DNA of 64,000 nt from Belnapia moabensis DSM 16746 (GCF_000745835.1 NZ_JQKB01000020.1:29503-93502); one strand, 5' to 3'. Counted from the stretch's first letter, positions 50,327-60,608 are shown. Numbers and translations are program-made. The notes: generated from the letters alone by a model not told the origin.

Positions 50327-51342
50327 GCGGCCCGGACCCCCTTCGAGGTGCTGTACTCGAAATGCAGCGCCTCGCCAGGGAAGACGCGGGGATGGATCGC
50401 ATGCGCCGCCATCGCCGCCTCGGAGAAGCCCTGCAGGATCAGCTTCAGCTTCCCCGGATAGGTGGCGATATCGCCGATCGCATGCACCCCCGGCAGGCTC
50501 GTCATGCAGGTCGCGGGCTCCACGGAGACATGGCTGTGGCTCAGCCCCAGCCCCCATTCCGCGATCGGCCCCAGCTCCATCGACAGGCCGAAGAAGGCCA
50601 GCAGGTGATCCGCCGGCACCACTTTCTCCTCACCCTTCAGCGTCGCCAGCACCACGTCCGAGAGCCTCCCGCCATCCCCCCGCAGCCCGTGCAGCTGATA
50701 GGGGATGGCCATCTCCACCTCCCCCTTCGCCGCCGCCTCCTCGAGCCTGGCCGCGCTCTCCGGCGCCGCCCGGAATTTCGCCCGCCGATGCACGACCACC
50801 ACCCGCTCGGCGACATCCTTCAGCGACAGCGCCCAATCCACGGCCGAGTCGCCCCCGCCCGCGATCACCACCCGCTTGCCACGGAACTCCTCGCGCCGCG
50901 AAACCGCGTAGCGCACCGCCCCCGTCGCCTCATACCCTTCGAGCCCCGCGAGCGGCGGCCGGTTCGGCCCGAAGGCCCCGGCGCCGGCCGCGATCACCAC
51001 CGCCTTCGCCCGCACCTCGTCCCCCGCGCTGGTCCCGAGCAGATACGTCTCCCCCTCCCGCACCAGCCGCTCCACCCGTCGCCCGAGCAGATAGGCCGGC
51101 CGGAAGGGCGCCGCCTGCGCCTCCAGCTGATGGATCAGCCCCGCCCCCTCGATCGCGGGATGGGCCGGGATGTCGTAGATCGGTTTTTCCGGGTAGAGCG
51201 CCACGCATTGCCCGCCGATCGAATCCAGCGCGTCGATCACGACGCTCCGCATCCGCAGCATGCCGCACTGGAACACCGCGAAGAGCCCGACCGGCCCCGC
51301 GCCGATGATCGCCACATCCGTCTCGATCGCCGCCATCACCAT
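50323..51342 (-). CDS. Ferredoxin/flavodoxin--NADP reductase, type 2 (thioredoxin-reductase-like)
   Basis: 339 residues. The FAD site is DVAIIGAGPVGLFAVFQ, with DSIGGQCVALYPEKPIYDIP following; the NADPH site is GKRVVIAGGGDSAVDWA. No CxxC pair is present, separating it from thioredoxin reductase, and the C-terminal HFEYSTSKG is the mark of type 2 FNR. It supplies or accepts electrons to ferredoxin or flavodoxin. It stands alone, with no lysis-related link other than position. Confidence 0.88.
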   Translation of the reverse strand: MVMAAIETDVAIIGAGPVGLFAVFQCGMLRMRSVVIDALDSIGGQCVALYPEKPIYDIPAHPAIEGAGLIHQLEAQAAPFRPAYLLGRRVERLVREGETYLLGTSAGDEVRAKAVVIAAGAGAFGPNRPPLAGLEGYEATGAVRYAVSRREEFRGKRVVIAGGGDSAVDWALSLKDVAERVVVVHRRAKFRAAPESAARLEEAAAKGEVEMAIPYQLHGLRGDGGRLSDVVLATLKGEEKVVPADHLLAFFGLSMELGPIAEWGLGLSHSHVSVEPATCMTSLPGVHAIGDIATYPGKLKLILQGFSEAAMAAHAIHPRVFPGEALHFEYSTSKGVRAA

Positions 51343-51397
51343 GACCTTCGAAGAGGCCCGGGTATTAGGGCCGAAGCCGCGCTATACCAACCCCTCG

Positions 51398-51853
51398 ATG
51401 CCCCTGACCCTCTCGCTGCCCGACGCCGCGGCCACCGCCCGCCTCGCGGCCCTGCTCGCCCCGCGCGCCCGGCCGGGCGATGCCGTCCTGCTCGACGGCC
51501 CCCTCGGCGCCGGCAAGAGCGCCTTCGCCCGCGCCTTCCTCCGCACCCTGGCCGGCGACCCGGCGCTCGAGGTCCCCTCGCCCAGCTTCACCCTGGTGCA
51601 GAGCTACGACCTCCCCAACGGGCTGGAGGCCCACCACTTCGACCTCTACCGCCTCGACGGCCCCACGGACCTCCGCGAACTCGGCTGGGACGAGGCCCGC
51701 CGCGGCCTCGTCCTCGTCGAATGGCCGGACCGCCTCGGCCCCCTCGCGCCGGAGGGGGCGTTGCATCTCCGCCTCGCCCACGGAGAGAAGGAGGACAGCC
51801 GCATCGCCACACTGGACGGCTGGCCCGGCCGGCTGCATGGGCTGGCCGGATGA
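51398..51853 (+). CDS. tsaE: tRNA threonylcarbamoyladenosine biosynthesis ATPase TsaE
   Basis: 151 residues from ATG 51398; the open frame upstream is antisense to the reductase. Walker A is GPLGAGKS at 34-41, then EVPSPSFTLVQSYD, HHFDLYRL and LVEWPDRLG, all family landmarks. TsaE works with TsaB and TsaD to make t6A in tRNAs reading ANN codons. It overlaps amgK by 4 nt and starts the conserved block to trxA. Confidence 0.93.
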   Translation: MPLTLSLPDAAATARLAALLAPRARPGDAVLLDGPLGAGKSAFARAFLRTLAGDPALEVPSPSFTLVQSYDLPNGLEAHHFDLYRLDGPTDLRELGWDEARRGLVLVEWPDRLGPLAPEGALHLRLAHGEKEDSRIATLDGWPGRLHGLAG

Positions 51854-52830
51854 GATTCCCCGACCCCTTCCTCGCCGCCCATGGCTACGGCGCCGCCGCC
51901 CGCCACCCGCTCGCCGGCGACGCCGACCTCCGCCGCTATGCCCGCCTCACCGGCGGCCCGCGCCCCGCCCTGCTGATGGACGCCCCACCGCCGCAGGATG
52001 TCCGCCCCTTCCACGCCCTCTCCCGCCACCTGCTCGCCGCCGGCTTCTCGGTGCCGGAGGTGATCGCCGCCGACGAGGCCGCGGGCTTCCTCCTGGTCGA
52101 GGATTTCGGCGACGCCACCCATGCCGCGCTGCTCGACGCCGGCGCCGACCCCCTCCCCCTCTACCGCGAGGCGGCGGATACATTGGCCGCCCTGCACGCC
52201 GCCCCGCCGCCCCCCGGCCTCCCCGCCTGGGATGCCGAGGCGATGACGCGCGCGACCGCCGCGACCTTCCTCGACTGGTGGTGGCCCGCCGCCTTCGGCG
52301 CCCCGCCGGGCGAGGCCGTCCGCGCCGAACTCGCCGCGGCGCTGGCCGAGATGCTGGCCCCCCTCGCCGGCGCGCGGGGCTTCGTCCACCGCGACTACTT
52401 CCCCGCCAACCTCATGCGCATCGGGGACCGCGAGGGCATCCGCCGCACCGGCATCCTCGACTTCCAGGACGCCGCCATCGGCCACCCCGCCTACGACATC
52501 GTCTCCCTCGTCGAGGATGCCCGCCGCGACGTGACGCCGGAGGTCCGCCGCGCCACCCTCGCCGCCTATCTGGCGGCCCGCCCCGGCCTCGACCGCGGCG
52601 CCTTCCTCGGCGCCATGGTGGCCTGCGGCGCGCAGCGGCATCTCCGCGTCGCCGCGCTCTGGGTGCGGCTGGCGAGGCGCGACAACAAGCCCGGCTATCT
52701 GATACACGGCCCCCGCTGCTGGGCGCTGCTCGACCGCGCGCTCTCCCAGCCGGCCTGCGCCCCGCTCCGCCGCTTCCTCGACGCCCATGTGCCGCATGAG
52801 ATGCGGAAGAATCCGCCGGAGGCCGCTTGA
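51850..52830 (+). CDS. amgK: N-acetylmuramate/N-acetylglucosamine kinase AmgK
   Basis: 326 residues, aminoglycoside phosphotransferase fold. The catalytic loop is FVHRDYFPANLM (about 179-190) and the metal motif follows as ILDFQDAAIGHPAYDI. By itself the fold is broad, but coupling to murU identifies the anomeric kinase of cell-wall sugar recycling, which makes MurNAc 1-phosphate. This route bypasses MurA, the fosfomycin target. It overlaps tsaE and murU by 4 nt each. Confidence 0.9.
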   Translation: MRFPDPFLAAHGYGAAARHPLAGDADLRRYARLTGGPRPALLMDAPPPQDVRPFHALSRHLLAAGFSVPEVIAADEAAGFLLVEDFGDATHAALLDAGADPLPLYREAADTLAALHAAPPPPGLPAWDAEAMTRATAATFLDWWWPAAFGAPPGEAVRAELAAALAEMLAPLAGARGFVHRDYFPANLMRIGDREGIRRTGILDFQDAAIGHPAYDIVSLVEDARRDVTPEVRRATLAAYLAARPGLDRGAFLGAMVACGAQRHLRVAALWVRLARRDNKPGYLIHGPRCWALLDRALSQPACAPLRRFLDAHVPHEMRKNPPEAA

Positions 52831-53555
52831 TCCACCTCACCCATGGCATGGTCCTCGCCGCCGGCCTCGGCCTGCGCATGCGGCCGCTGACCGAGACCAC
52901 CGCCAAGCCGCTGCTGACGCTGCAGGGCCGCAGCCTGCTCGACCGCGCGCTCGACCGGCTCGACTCCGCCGGCATCGAACAGGCCGTGGTCAACGCCCAT
53001 TGGCATGCCGACCAGGTCGCCGAGGCCGTCGCCCGCCGCGAGTCGCCCTACATCGCCCTGCAACGCGAGGAAGAGCTGCTGGAAACCGGCGGCGGCGTCA
53101 CCCGCGCCCTGCCGCTGCTCGGCCCCGGCCCCTTCGCCGTGCTGAACGGCGACAGCGTGATCCTCGACGGCCCGAGCCCGGCCCTCGCCCGCATGGCCGC
53201 CAGCTTCGACCCGGCGCAGATGGACGGGCTGCTGCTCGTCGTCCGCACCGCGCAGGTGGATGGCGAGGTCGGCCGCGGCGACTTCCATCTCGACCCGCTG
53301 GGCCGTATCCGCCGCCCGCGCGAGCTGGAACTTGCTCCCTACATCTTCTCCGGCGTCCAGATCCTCTCCCCGTCGCTGTTCGAGGGCGCCCCCGCCGGCC
53401 GCTTCAGCCTCAACCGCCTCTACGACCGCGCCATTGAGGCCGGCCGGCTTTTCGCCCTTGTGCATGACGGCATCTGGTTCCACCTCTCGACGCCCGAGGA
53501 CCTGGAGCGCGCCGAGGCCTCGATGGCGGCCGGATTGGTGAAGGCGCTTTTCTGA
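52827..53555 (+). CDS. murU: N-acetylmuramate-1-phosphate uridylyltransferase MurU
   Basis: 242 residues from TTG 52827, whose overlap with the amgK stop (TTGA) fits the coupling used across this operon; ATG 52848 is the alternative. The nucleotidyltransferase loop is LAAGLGLRMRPLTETTAKPLL, and further family blocks are NAHWHADQVA, ETGGGVTRALP and VLNGDS. It makes UDP-MurNAc from MurNAc 1-phosphate supplied by AmgK. Confidence 0.9.
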   Translation: MIHLTHGMVLAAGLGLRMRPLTETTAKPLLTLQGRSLLDRALDRLDSAGIEQAVVNAHWHADQVAEAVARRESPYIALQREEELLETGGGVTRALPLLGPGPFAVLNGDSVILDGPSPALARMAASFDPAQMDGLLLVVRTAQVDGEVGRGDFHLDPLGRIRRPRELELAPYIFSGVQILSPSLFEGAPAGRFSLNRLYDRAIEAGRLFALVHDGIWFHLSTPEDLERAEASMAAGLVKALF

Positions 53556-53580
53556 CGACCATGGTGCTAGTCTCACCCCG

Positions 53581-56500
53581 GTGACCGTCTTCCACATCCC
53601 GACGCATCTGCCCTTCCTCGACTGCCTCGCGGCCGGGGTGTTGCAGGCCGTGCCCGGCGACGCGCCGGAACGGCTCTCCCGCGTCACCATCCTGCTGCCG
53701 ACCCGCCGCTCCGCCCGCGCGCTCCGCACCGCCTTCCTCCGCGCGGCGGATGGCCAGGCGCTGCTGCTGCCGCGGATGCGCGCGCTCGCCGGCCTCTCCA
53801 CCGAGGATGCCGACGAGCTGGCCCTGCCCGCCCTGCTCGATCTGCCACCCGCCGTCGATCCGCTGCGCCGCCAGGCGGTGCTGACCGGCTTCATCCAGCG
53901 CCTCGACCGGAAGCACGGCGGCCCGGCGACGCCCGACCAGGCCTGGGCGCTGGCCGGCGCGCTCGGCACGCTGCTCGACGAGATCGCGTTGGAGGAGCGC
54001 GACCTCGACCTGCTCGCCGAAACCCCGCCCATCGCCCTCGCCGAGCAATGGCTCGAGCGCCTCGAGTCGCTGGTGCCGGAGACGCATGCGGCGCATTGGC
54101 AGATCACCCTCGCCTTCCTGCGCGGCGTCATGGCGCAGTGGCAGCACTGGCTGGAGGGCGAGGGGCTGCTCGACATCGGCATGCGGCGTGCCCAAGCGCT
54201 GCGCGCCCAGACCCTCGCCTGGCAGCAGGACCCGCCGCGCGACCCGGTGATTGCCGCCGGCATCGGCGTCGGCGGCACCATCCCGGCGGCCGAGGCCTTG
54301 CTGCGCGTCATCGCCCATGACCTGCCCCGGGGCTCGGTCGTCCTGCACGGCATCGACGCCGCCTCGGCCGAGCCGCGCGTCTGGGAGGCCATCCCCGAAT
54401 CGCCGACGCATCCCTATTGCGGCCAGCGCCGGCTGCTGGCGGCGCTGAAGCTCGGCGCTGACCAGGTCGAACGCTGGCATGGCTGCCCAGCGGAAGAGGC
54501 CGAGCGCGCCGCGCCGCAGCGTCGCCCCGACCTGCTAGGCATGGCCCTCCGCCCCGCCGCCGGCCTGCCCGCCTGGCAGTCCCGCCGGCCGGAGGAATGG
54601 CGCCCGGCCCTCGACGGCCTCACCCTGCTGACCGCACCCGACGCCCAGGCCGAGGCCGCCGCCATCGCCCTTACCCTGCGCGAGGCGCTGGAGGACCCTT
54701 CGGCCCGCGCCGCCCTCGTCACCCCGGACCGCGACCTCGCCCGCCGCGTCTCGGCGGAGCTCGCCCGCCACGGCGTCACCGCCGACGACTCGGCCGGCGA
54801 GCCGCTGGGCGAGACGCCGACCGGCAGCTTCCTCCGCCTCCTCGCCCGCATGGCCGCCGCCGAGCTGGCGCCGGTGCCGCTGCTCTCCGTCCTGAAGCAC
54901 CCGCTCTGCGCCGGCGGCTGGCCGCGCGAGCGCTGGGTTTCGGCCGTCCGCCGCCTGGAACGCGCGGCGCTGCGCGGCCCCCGCCCGGCGCCGGGGATGG
55001 CCGGGCTCCGCGCCGCCGCCCGCGCCGGCCTAGCCCGCGAGAGCGAGGTCGAGGTGCTGGCCGAGATCACCTCCCTGCTCGATGCGCTGGAAGCGGCGCT
55101 CGGCGCCTTCGCCGGCCTTGCCTCCACGCCCCGCCCGCCCGCCGACCTGCTCGCCGACCACCTCGCCGCCGCCGAGGCGCTGGCGGCGACGCCGACCCTG
55201 CCCGGCGGCCTCCGCCTCTATGCCGGGGAGGAGGGCGAGGCGCTGGCTTCCCACCTCGCCGCCCTGGCGCCGGCCATGGCGCTGCTGCCACCGCTCGCCG
55301 CCGAGGCCTGGCCCTCACTCTTTGACGCCGCCATGGATGGGGCGGCCGCACCCAGCCTCCGCGGCAGCCGGGGCCGCGAGGGCGGCCCGCATCCGCGCGT
55401 CGAGATCCTCGGCCTGTTGGAAGCCCGGCTGCTGACCTTCGACCGCGTCGTGCTCGGCGCCCTCGACGAGACGGTCTGGCCGCTGGCGACCGATCCCGGC
55501 CCCTGGATGAGCCGGCCGATGCGGCACGAATTCGGCCTGCCGGAACCCGAGGCGCGCATCGGCCGCGTCTGCGCGGACTTCCTGCTGACCGCCTGCTCCG
55601 CGCCGGAGGCCGTGCTCTCCCGTGCCCAGCGCCGCGGCGGCGCGCCGACCCTGCCGGCGCGCTGGCTGACCCGGATCGAGACCTTCCTGGCCGGGCAGGA
55701 CGGGTTGCGCCTGCCGCCAAGCCCGGCCATCGCCTGGACCGCCCGCCTCGACCGGGCCGAGCATGCCGCGCCCTGCGCCCGCCCCGCCCCACGCCCGCGG
55801 CCGGAGCAGCGGCCGGCGCGGCTCTCCGTCACCCAGGTCGAGACGCTGATCGCCGACCCGTACGCCTTCTACGCCCGGCATGTGCTGCGGCTCCGCCCGC
55901 TGGATCCGCTGGAGGCGGATGCGGGGGTGCTCGACTACGGCAACCTCGTCCATGCGGCGATGGCGGGCTTCGTCCGCCGCCTCTCCGGCCAGCCCTGGCC
56001 GGGCGAGGATGCGGCGCGACAATGGTGGGAGGATGCGGCCCGCGCCGCCCTGGCCGATGCCTCGCCGCGCCCCGGCCTCGCCGCCTTTTGGGCGCCGCGG
56101 CTCGGCCGTATCGGCGAATTCGCCGTGCAGCAGGAGGCGGCGCTGCGGGAGGGCACGGCGCCGATCCGCAGCGAGGTGGAAGTGAAGGGCGAGCTGGCGC
56201 TCCGCCTCGGCGGGCGCGAGGTGACGCTGACGGCCTATGCCGACCGCATCGACATCTTGCCGGGGGGCCTCCGCATCCTTGACTACAAGACCGGCGAGCC
56301 GCCGAGCGGCGAGGCAGTGCGCGACGGGCGCAAGCCGCAGCTGACGCTGGAGGCCGCCATCGCTGCGGCCGGCGGCTTCGAGCGGGTGCCGCAGGAGGAT
56401 GCGGGGGCGCTGGTCTACTGGCGCCTTTCCGGCGGGCCGAAGCCGGGCGAGGTGAAGGCCGCGGTCGAGGACAAGCTGCTGGTGCGCCAGCTCGCCGATA

Positions 56501-56664
56501 TGGCGCAGACGGCGCTGATCGAGCTGGTCGGCGACTTCCTGCTCGGCGACCGGCCCTTCACCGCCCGGCCGCACCCGAAGCGGGCGCCCGCGGGCAACGA
56601 CTACGACCATCTCTCGCGCCTGGCCGAATGGGCCGGCGCCGAGGATGCGCGGGGCGGCGCATGA
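53581..56664 (+). CDS. addB: Double-strand break repair protein AddB
   Basis: 1027 residues from GTG 53581. It starts LPFLDCLAAGVLQAVPGD and TILLPTRRSARALRTAFLRA, as in alphaproteobacterial AddB. The C-terminal nuclease has LRILDYKTGEPPSG near residue 898-910, the PD-(D/E)XK core. The three cysteines that bind an iron-sulfur cluster in Bacillus AddB are absent from the C-terminal tail. The helicase part lacks a good Walker A, usual for this branch. With AddA it processes DNA ends for recombination. Confidence 0.92.
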   Translation: MTVFHIPTHLPFLDCLAAGVLQAVPGDAPERLSRVTILLPTRRSARALRTAFLRAADGQALLLPRMRALAGLSTEDADELALPALLDLPPAVDPLRRQAVLTGFIQRLDRKHGGPATPDQAWALAGALGTLLDEIALEERDLDLLAETPPIALAEQWLERLESLVPETHAAHWQITLAFLRGVMAQWQHWLEGEGLLDIGMRRAQALRAQTLAWQQDPPRDPVIAAGIGVGGTIPAAEALLRVIAHDLPRGSVVLHGIDAASAEPRVWEAIPESPTHPYCGQRRLLAALKLGADQVERWHGCPAEEAERAAPQRRPDLLGMALRPAAGLPAWQSRRPEEWRPALDGLTLLTAPDAQAEAAAIALTLREALEDPSARAALVTPDRDLARRVSAELARHGVTADDSAGEPLGETPTGSFLRLLARMAAAELAPVPLLSVLKHPLCAGGWPRERWVSAVRRLERAALRGPRPAPGMAGLRAAARAGLARESEVEVLAEITSLLDALEAALGAFAGLASTPRPPADLLADHLAAAEALAATPTLPGGLRLYAGEEGEALASHLAALAPAMALLPPLAAEAWPSLFDAAMDGAAAPSLRGSRGREGGPHPRVEILGLLEARLLTFDRVVLGALDETVWPLATDPGPWMSRPMRHEFGLPEPEARIGRVCADFLLTACSAPEAVLSRAQRRGGAPTLPARWLTRIETFLAGQDGLRLPPSPAIAWTARLDRAEHAAPCARPAPRPRPEQRPARLSVTQVETLIADPYAFYARHVLRLRPLDPLEADAGVLDYGNLVHAAMAGFVRRLSGQPWPGEDAARQWWEDAARAALADASPRPGLAAFWAPRLGRIGEFAVQQEAALREGTAPIRSEVEVKGELALRLGGREVTLTAYADRIDILPGGLRILDYKTGEPPSGEAVRDGRKPQLTLEAAIAAAGGFERVPQEDAGALVYWRLSGGPKPGEVKAAVEDKLLVRQLADMAQTALIELVGDFLLGDRPFTARPHPKRAPAGNDYDHLSRLAEWAGAEDARGGA

Positions 56665-59600
56665 GCGAGAACGCGCGCCTCCGCGCCGAGCAGCAGCAGC
56701 AGGCGGCCTCCGACCCGACGGTCTCGGCCTGGGTCGGCGCCTCGGCCGGCTCGGGCAAGACCAAGGTGCTGATCGACCGCGTGCTGCGGCTGCTGCTCGA
56801 CCCGGCGCAGGTGCCGGGGCGCATCCTCTGCCTCACCTTCACCCGCGCCGCGGCCGCCGAGATGCAGGCGCGGCTGCGCCGCCGCCTCGGCGAATGGACG
56901 GTGGCGGATGAGCCGGTGCTGGCCGCGCAGATCCGCCGCCTCACCGGGCTGGAGCCGGATGCGCGGCGGATCGACCGCGCCCGCCGCCTGCTGGTCGAGG
57001 TGCTGGAGATGCCGGGCGGCATGCGCATCTCGACCATCCACAGCTTCTGCCAGAGCCTGCTCCGCAGCTTCCCGCTCGAGGCCGACCTCCCGCCGCAATT
57101 CGCAGTACTGGAGGAGCAGGACGCCGCCGCGATGCTGGCCGAGGCACGCGAATCCGTGCTGGCGAATGCGGACGCCGTGGCGCAGGAGCTGGCGCTGCTC
57201 GCGGGCATCGCCTCGGCGGATACCTTCGCCGATGTGACGCGGGCGCTGCTGCAAGACACGGCGCGGGAGCGGCTGCTGCGCTGCCTCCAGGGCTGCAACG
57301 GCATCGCCGGCTTCCGGCTGCGGCTGGCCGCGGCGCTCGGCGCGCCGGACAGCCTCGATGAGGCGGAGGTGATCGCCGCCGCCTGCACGGTGGAGGAGGC
57401 GCCGCTGCGCCTGGCGGCGAGCCTGCTCGGCGCCAGCAAGACCGAGAGCGACCGGCAGCGCGCAGCGCAACTCATCGAGTGGATCGGTGCGGATGCGGAG
57501 GCGCGGGCGGCGCGATTCGACGATTGGCACCGCTTTTTCATCACCGACAAGGGCACCGTGCGGGCCGATAAGGGCTTCGCCACCAAGGGCGTCGGCGCGC
57601 GTCAGGCGGAGGTGCTGGCGGCGCTCGTCGCCGAGGGCGAGCGGCTGCTGAAGGTGGCCGAGCAGCGCGCCGCCTGCCGCCTCGCCGCGGCGACGGGCGC
57701 GCTGCTGGCGCTGGCCGCGCCGGTGCTCGACCGCAGCCGGGCGCGGCAGCGCCAGGCCGGGCTGCTCGGCTATGGCGACCTGATCGACCATGTGCGGCGC
57801 ATCCTGCAGGACCCGGGCAGCGCCTGGGTGCTCTACAAGCTGGATGGCGGGCTCGACCACGTCCTGCTCGACGAGGCGCAGGACAGCAACCCGGCGCAGT
57901 GGGGCATCGCCGCGGCGCTGACGGCGGAGTTCTTCGCCGGCAACGGCGTGGAACGCAGCCGGGCACGCTCGCTCTCCGCCGCTGCGGTGGAGGCCGAGGC
58001 GCCGCGGCGGACGGTCTTCGCGGTCGGCGACATCAAGCAGGCGATCTACGGCTTCCAGGGCGCCGACGCGGTGGGCTTCGCCACCTGGGAAGGGCATTAC
58101 GGGCAGCAGGTGCGCGATGGCGGCGGCGAGTTCCGCCAGGTGCAGCTCGACGTCTCCTTCCGCTCGACGGCGCCGGTGCTGGCGCTGGTCGATGCCGTCT
58201 TCGCCGACGGGCCGGCGCGGGGGGGCGTTGTCGCGGATGGCGGGACGCTGCGCCACCTGCCGGACCGGCAGGGCCATGCAGGCAGCGTGGAGCTGTGGCC
58301 GCTGCTCCGCCCGGCCGAGACGCCGGCGCCGGAGCCCTGGCAGGTGCCGCTGGAGCCGGAGCGCGTCGCCAGCGCCGAGGCGCTGATGGCCGAGGCGCTG
58401 GCGGCGCGCATCGACCACATGATCCGCCACGAGCGGCTGGAATCGCGTGGCCGCGGCGTGCGGGCGGGCGACGTGCTGGTGCTGCTGCGTAAGCAGGCGA
58501 ATGTGGCCCTCGTGCCGCTGCTGGTCCGCGCGCTGAAGGCACGGCAGGTGCCGGTCGCGGGCGTCACGCGGGTGAAGCTCGTCGAGCATATCGCGGTGAT
58601 GGACCTGCTCGCCCTCTGTGACGTGCTGCTGCTGCCCGATGACGATCTCCAGCTCGCCGTGCTGCTGAAGAGCCCGCTGATCGGCCTCTCCGAGGAGGCG
58701 CTGCTGGCGCTGGCGCATGGCCGCACCGGCTCGCTCTGGAGCGCGCTGATGGCGCATCGGGACGAGGCGGCGGATGGCACCGCGGCGCGGGCGGCGGCCT
58801 GGCTTGCACGACTGGCGGGGCGGGCCGACCTCGTCACCCCGTACGCGCTGCTGGCCGAGGTGCTGGGCGAGCCGTCCATGGACGGCTCCCGTGGGCGGGC
58901 CCGGCTGCTGGCGCGGCTCGGGCCGGAGGCGGCCGACGTGCTGGACGAGCTGCTGAACGCGGCGCTGACGCATGAGCGGCGGCACCCGCCGAGCCTGCAG
59001 GGCTTCCTCCACTGGCTGCGCCAAGGCGGCGCCGAGGTGAAGCGCGAGGCGGAGGCGGCGGGCGATGCCGTCCGCATCATGACGGTCCACAACGCCAAGG
59101 GATTGCAGGCGCCGATCGTCATCCTCCCCGATGTCGGCAGCGGCACGGGCGGCGAGGCGATCCGCTGGCTGGAGGGGGATGGCATCGCCCTGCCGCTCTG
59201 GGCGCCAAACAAGAGCTTCCATGCCCCGGCCTTCCTCGCGGCGAAGGCGGCCGACGAGGCGCGGCGGCTGGAGGAGGAGAACCGGCTTCTCTACGTGGCC
59301 CTGACCCGCGCCGAGGACCGGCTGGTGGTCTGCGGCTGGGGCAAGGAGCCGGGCGAGTGGTACCGGCACGTCGCCGCCGGCTTCCGCCGGATCGAGGGCG
59401 CGGCCGAGCATCGCTTCGACCATGCCGGCTTCGGCGCGCCCGCGGCCTGCGATTTCGGCGACTGCATCCACTGGCGGCTGGACTGCGGCCAGGAGGAGGC
59501 ACCGGTGCCGGACCTCCCGCATTCCGTCGCGGACGAGGCGGGGCCGCTGCCCGGCTGGGCGACGCGCCCGGCACCGGCCGAGGCGGTGGAGGCGGCACTC

Positions 59601-60179
59601 AGCCCCTCCGCCCTGCCGGGCGAGGCGGAGACACCGGCCGCCGCCCCGCATGGCGAGGCCGATCCCGGCGGGCGGCGCTTCCGCCGCGGCCGCGTGATGC
59701 ATGCGCTCCTCCAGCACCTGCCGGAGCGCGATCCGGCCGAGCGGCGGGAGGCGGCGGCGCGCTTCCTCGCCCGGCCAGGGCATGGGCTGGAGCCGGCCGA
59801 GCAGGCGGAGATGCTGGAGGAGGTGCTGGCTCTCCTCGCCGCGCCGGCCATTGCGGCAGCCTTCGCGCCGGGGAGCCTGGCCGAGGCGCCGATCGCGGGC
59901 CGCCTCGGCGGACAGCTGGTGACGGGGCAGGTGGACCGGCTGGTGGTCTCGCCCGAGCGGGTGCTGGTACTCGACTACAAGACCAACCGGCCACCGCCCG
60001 CGACGGCGGAGGCGGTAGCGCCGCTTTATCTGCGGCAGATGGCAGCCTATCGCGCCGTGCTGCGCCAGGCCTTCCCCGACCGGGTAGTGGATTGCGCCCT
60101 GGTCTGGACCTATGGCGCCCGGCTGATGCCGCTGCCGGGCGAGTTGCTCGACCAGCATCTCCCCGCGTCCGCAACATAG
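56661..60179 (+). CDS. addA: Double-strand break repair helicase/nuclease AddA
   Basis: 1172 residues from ATG 56661, overlapping addB by 4 nt. UvrD-type helicase motifs run in order: Q-site and Walker A GASAGSGKT at 26-34, LTFTRAAAAEM, VLLDEAQDSNPAQWG, AVGDIKQAIYGFQGAD, TVHNAKGLQAPIV and LLYVALTRAEDRLVV. The C-terminal nuclease has VLVLDYKTNRPPP. AddAB replaces RecBCD in this organism for end resection and loads RecA, so it also generates the SOS signal. Confidence 0.94.
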   Translation: MSENARLRAEQQQQAASDPTVSAWVGASAGSGKTKVLIDRVLRLLLDPAQVPGRILCLTFTRAAAAEMQARLRRRLGEWTVADEPVLAAQIRRLTGLEPDARRIDRARRLLVEVLEMPGGMRISTIHSFCQSLLRSFPLEADLPPQFAVLEEQDAAAMLAEARESVLANADAVAQELALLAGIASADTFADVTRALLQDTARERLLRCLQGCNGIAGFRLRLAAALGAPDSLDEAEVIAAACTVEEAPLRLAASLLGASKTESDRQRAAQLIEWIGADAEARAARFDDWHRFFITDKGTVRADKGFATKGVGARQAEVLAALVAEGERLLKVAEQRAACRLAAATGALLALAAPVLDRSRARQRQAGLLGYGDLIDHVRRILQDPGSAWVLYKLDGGLDHVLLDEAQDSNPAQWGIAAALTAEFFAGNGVERSRARSLSAAAVEAEAPRRTVFAVGDIKQAIYGFQGADAVGFATWEGHYGQQVRDGGGEFRQVQLDVSFRSTAPVLALVDAVFADGPARGGVVADGGTLRHLPDRQGHAGSVELWPLLRPAETPAPEPWQVPLEPERVASAEALMAEALAARIDHMIRHERLESRGRGVRAGDVLVLLRKQANVALVPLLVRALKARQVPVAGVTRVKLVEHIAVMDLLALCDVLLLPDDDLQLAVLLKSPLIGLSEEALLALAHGRTGSLWSALMAHRDEAADGTAARAAAWLARLAGRADLVTPYALLAEVLGEPSMDGSRGRARLLARLGPEAADVLDELLNAALTHERRHPPSLQGFLHWLRQGGAEVKREAEAAGDAVRIMTVHNAKGLQAPIVILPDVGSGTGGEAIRWLEGDGIALPLWAPNKSFHAPAFLAAKAADEARRLEEENRLLYVALTRAEDRLVVCGWGKEPGEWYRHVAAGFRRIEGAAEHRFDHAGFGAPAACDFGDCIHWRLDCGQEEAPVPDLPHSVADEAGPLPGWATRPAPAEAVEAALSPSALPGEAETPAAAPHGEADPGGRRFRRGRVMHALLQHLPERDPAERREAAARFLARPGHGLEPAEQAEMLEEVLALLAAPAIAAAFAPGSLAEAPIAGRLGGQLVTGQVDRLVVSPERVLVLDYKTNRPPPATAEAVAPLYLRQMAAYRAVLRQAFPDRVVDCALVWTYGARLMPLPGELLDQHLPASAT

Positions 60180-60201
60180 CGGCCCCGCGCAGGCGGTGGC
60201 C

Positions 60202-60230
60202 TTGACCCCGGCCCGACCTGTGACGAATTC
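60202..60230 (+). promoter_or_regulatory. Candidate promoter of trxA
   Basis: TTGACC (60202-60207) is a good -35. After 17 bases stands GAATTC (60225-60230), a weak -10. It sits 50-75 bases before the trxA ATG in the 99-base gap after addA. Confidence 0.35.
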
Positions 60231-60278
60231 TTACAACATGGTGGGGCCTTCCCGGCTCCAGGAACGAGGCGCAGGACG

Positions 60279-60608
60279 ATGAGCGAACTCACCAAGGCCG
60301 TGACCGACGAGAGCTTCAAGCAGGACGTGCTGGATGCCTCCGGCCCCGTGCTGGTCGATTTCTGGGCGGAGTGGTGCGGCCCCTGCCGCATGGTCGGCCC
60401 GATCCTTGACGACATCGCCAAGGAATACGAAGGCAAGCTGACCATAGCCAAAGTCAACATCGACGAGAACCCGATGACGCCGAACGAGTATGCGGTACGG
60501 GGCATCCCAACCATGCTGCTCTTCAAGGACGGCAAGCTGCTCGACACCAAGGTCGGCGCCTTGCCGAAGACGGCGCTGAAGGACTGGATCGCCGGCCAGA
60601 TCGCCTGA
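60279..60608 (+). CDS. trxA: Thioredoxin
   Basis: 109 residues. The active site WCGPC is at 32-36, preceded by VLVDFWAE; the conserved cis-proline is in RGIPTMLLF. Length and sequence are those of classical TrxA. It reduces protein disulfides in the cytoplasm with NADPH via thioredoxin reductase. It ends the block tsaE-amgK-murU-addB-addA and has its own candidate promoter. Confidence 0.95.
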   Translation: MSELTKAVTDESFKQDVLDASGPVLVDFWAEWCGPCRMVGPILDDIAKEYEGKLTIAKVNIDENPMTPNEYAVRGIPTMLLFKDGKLLDTKVGALPKTALKDWIAGQIA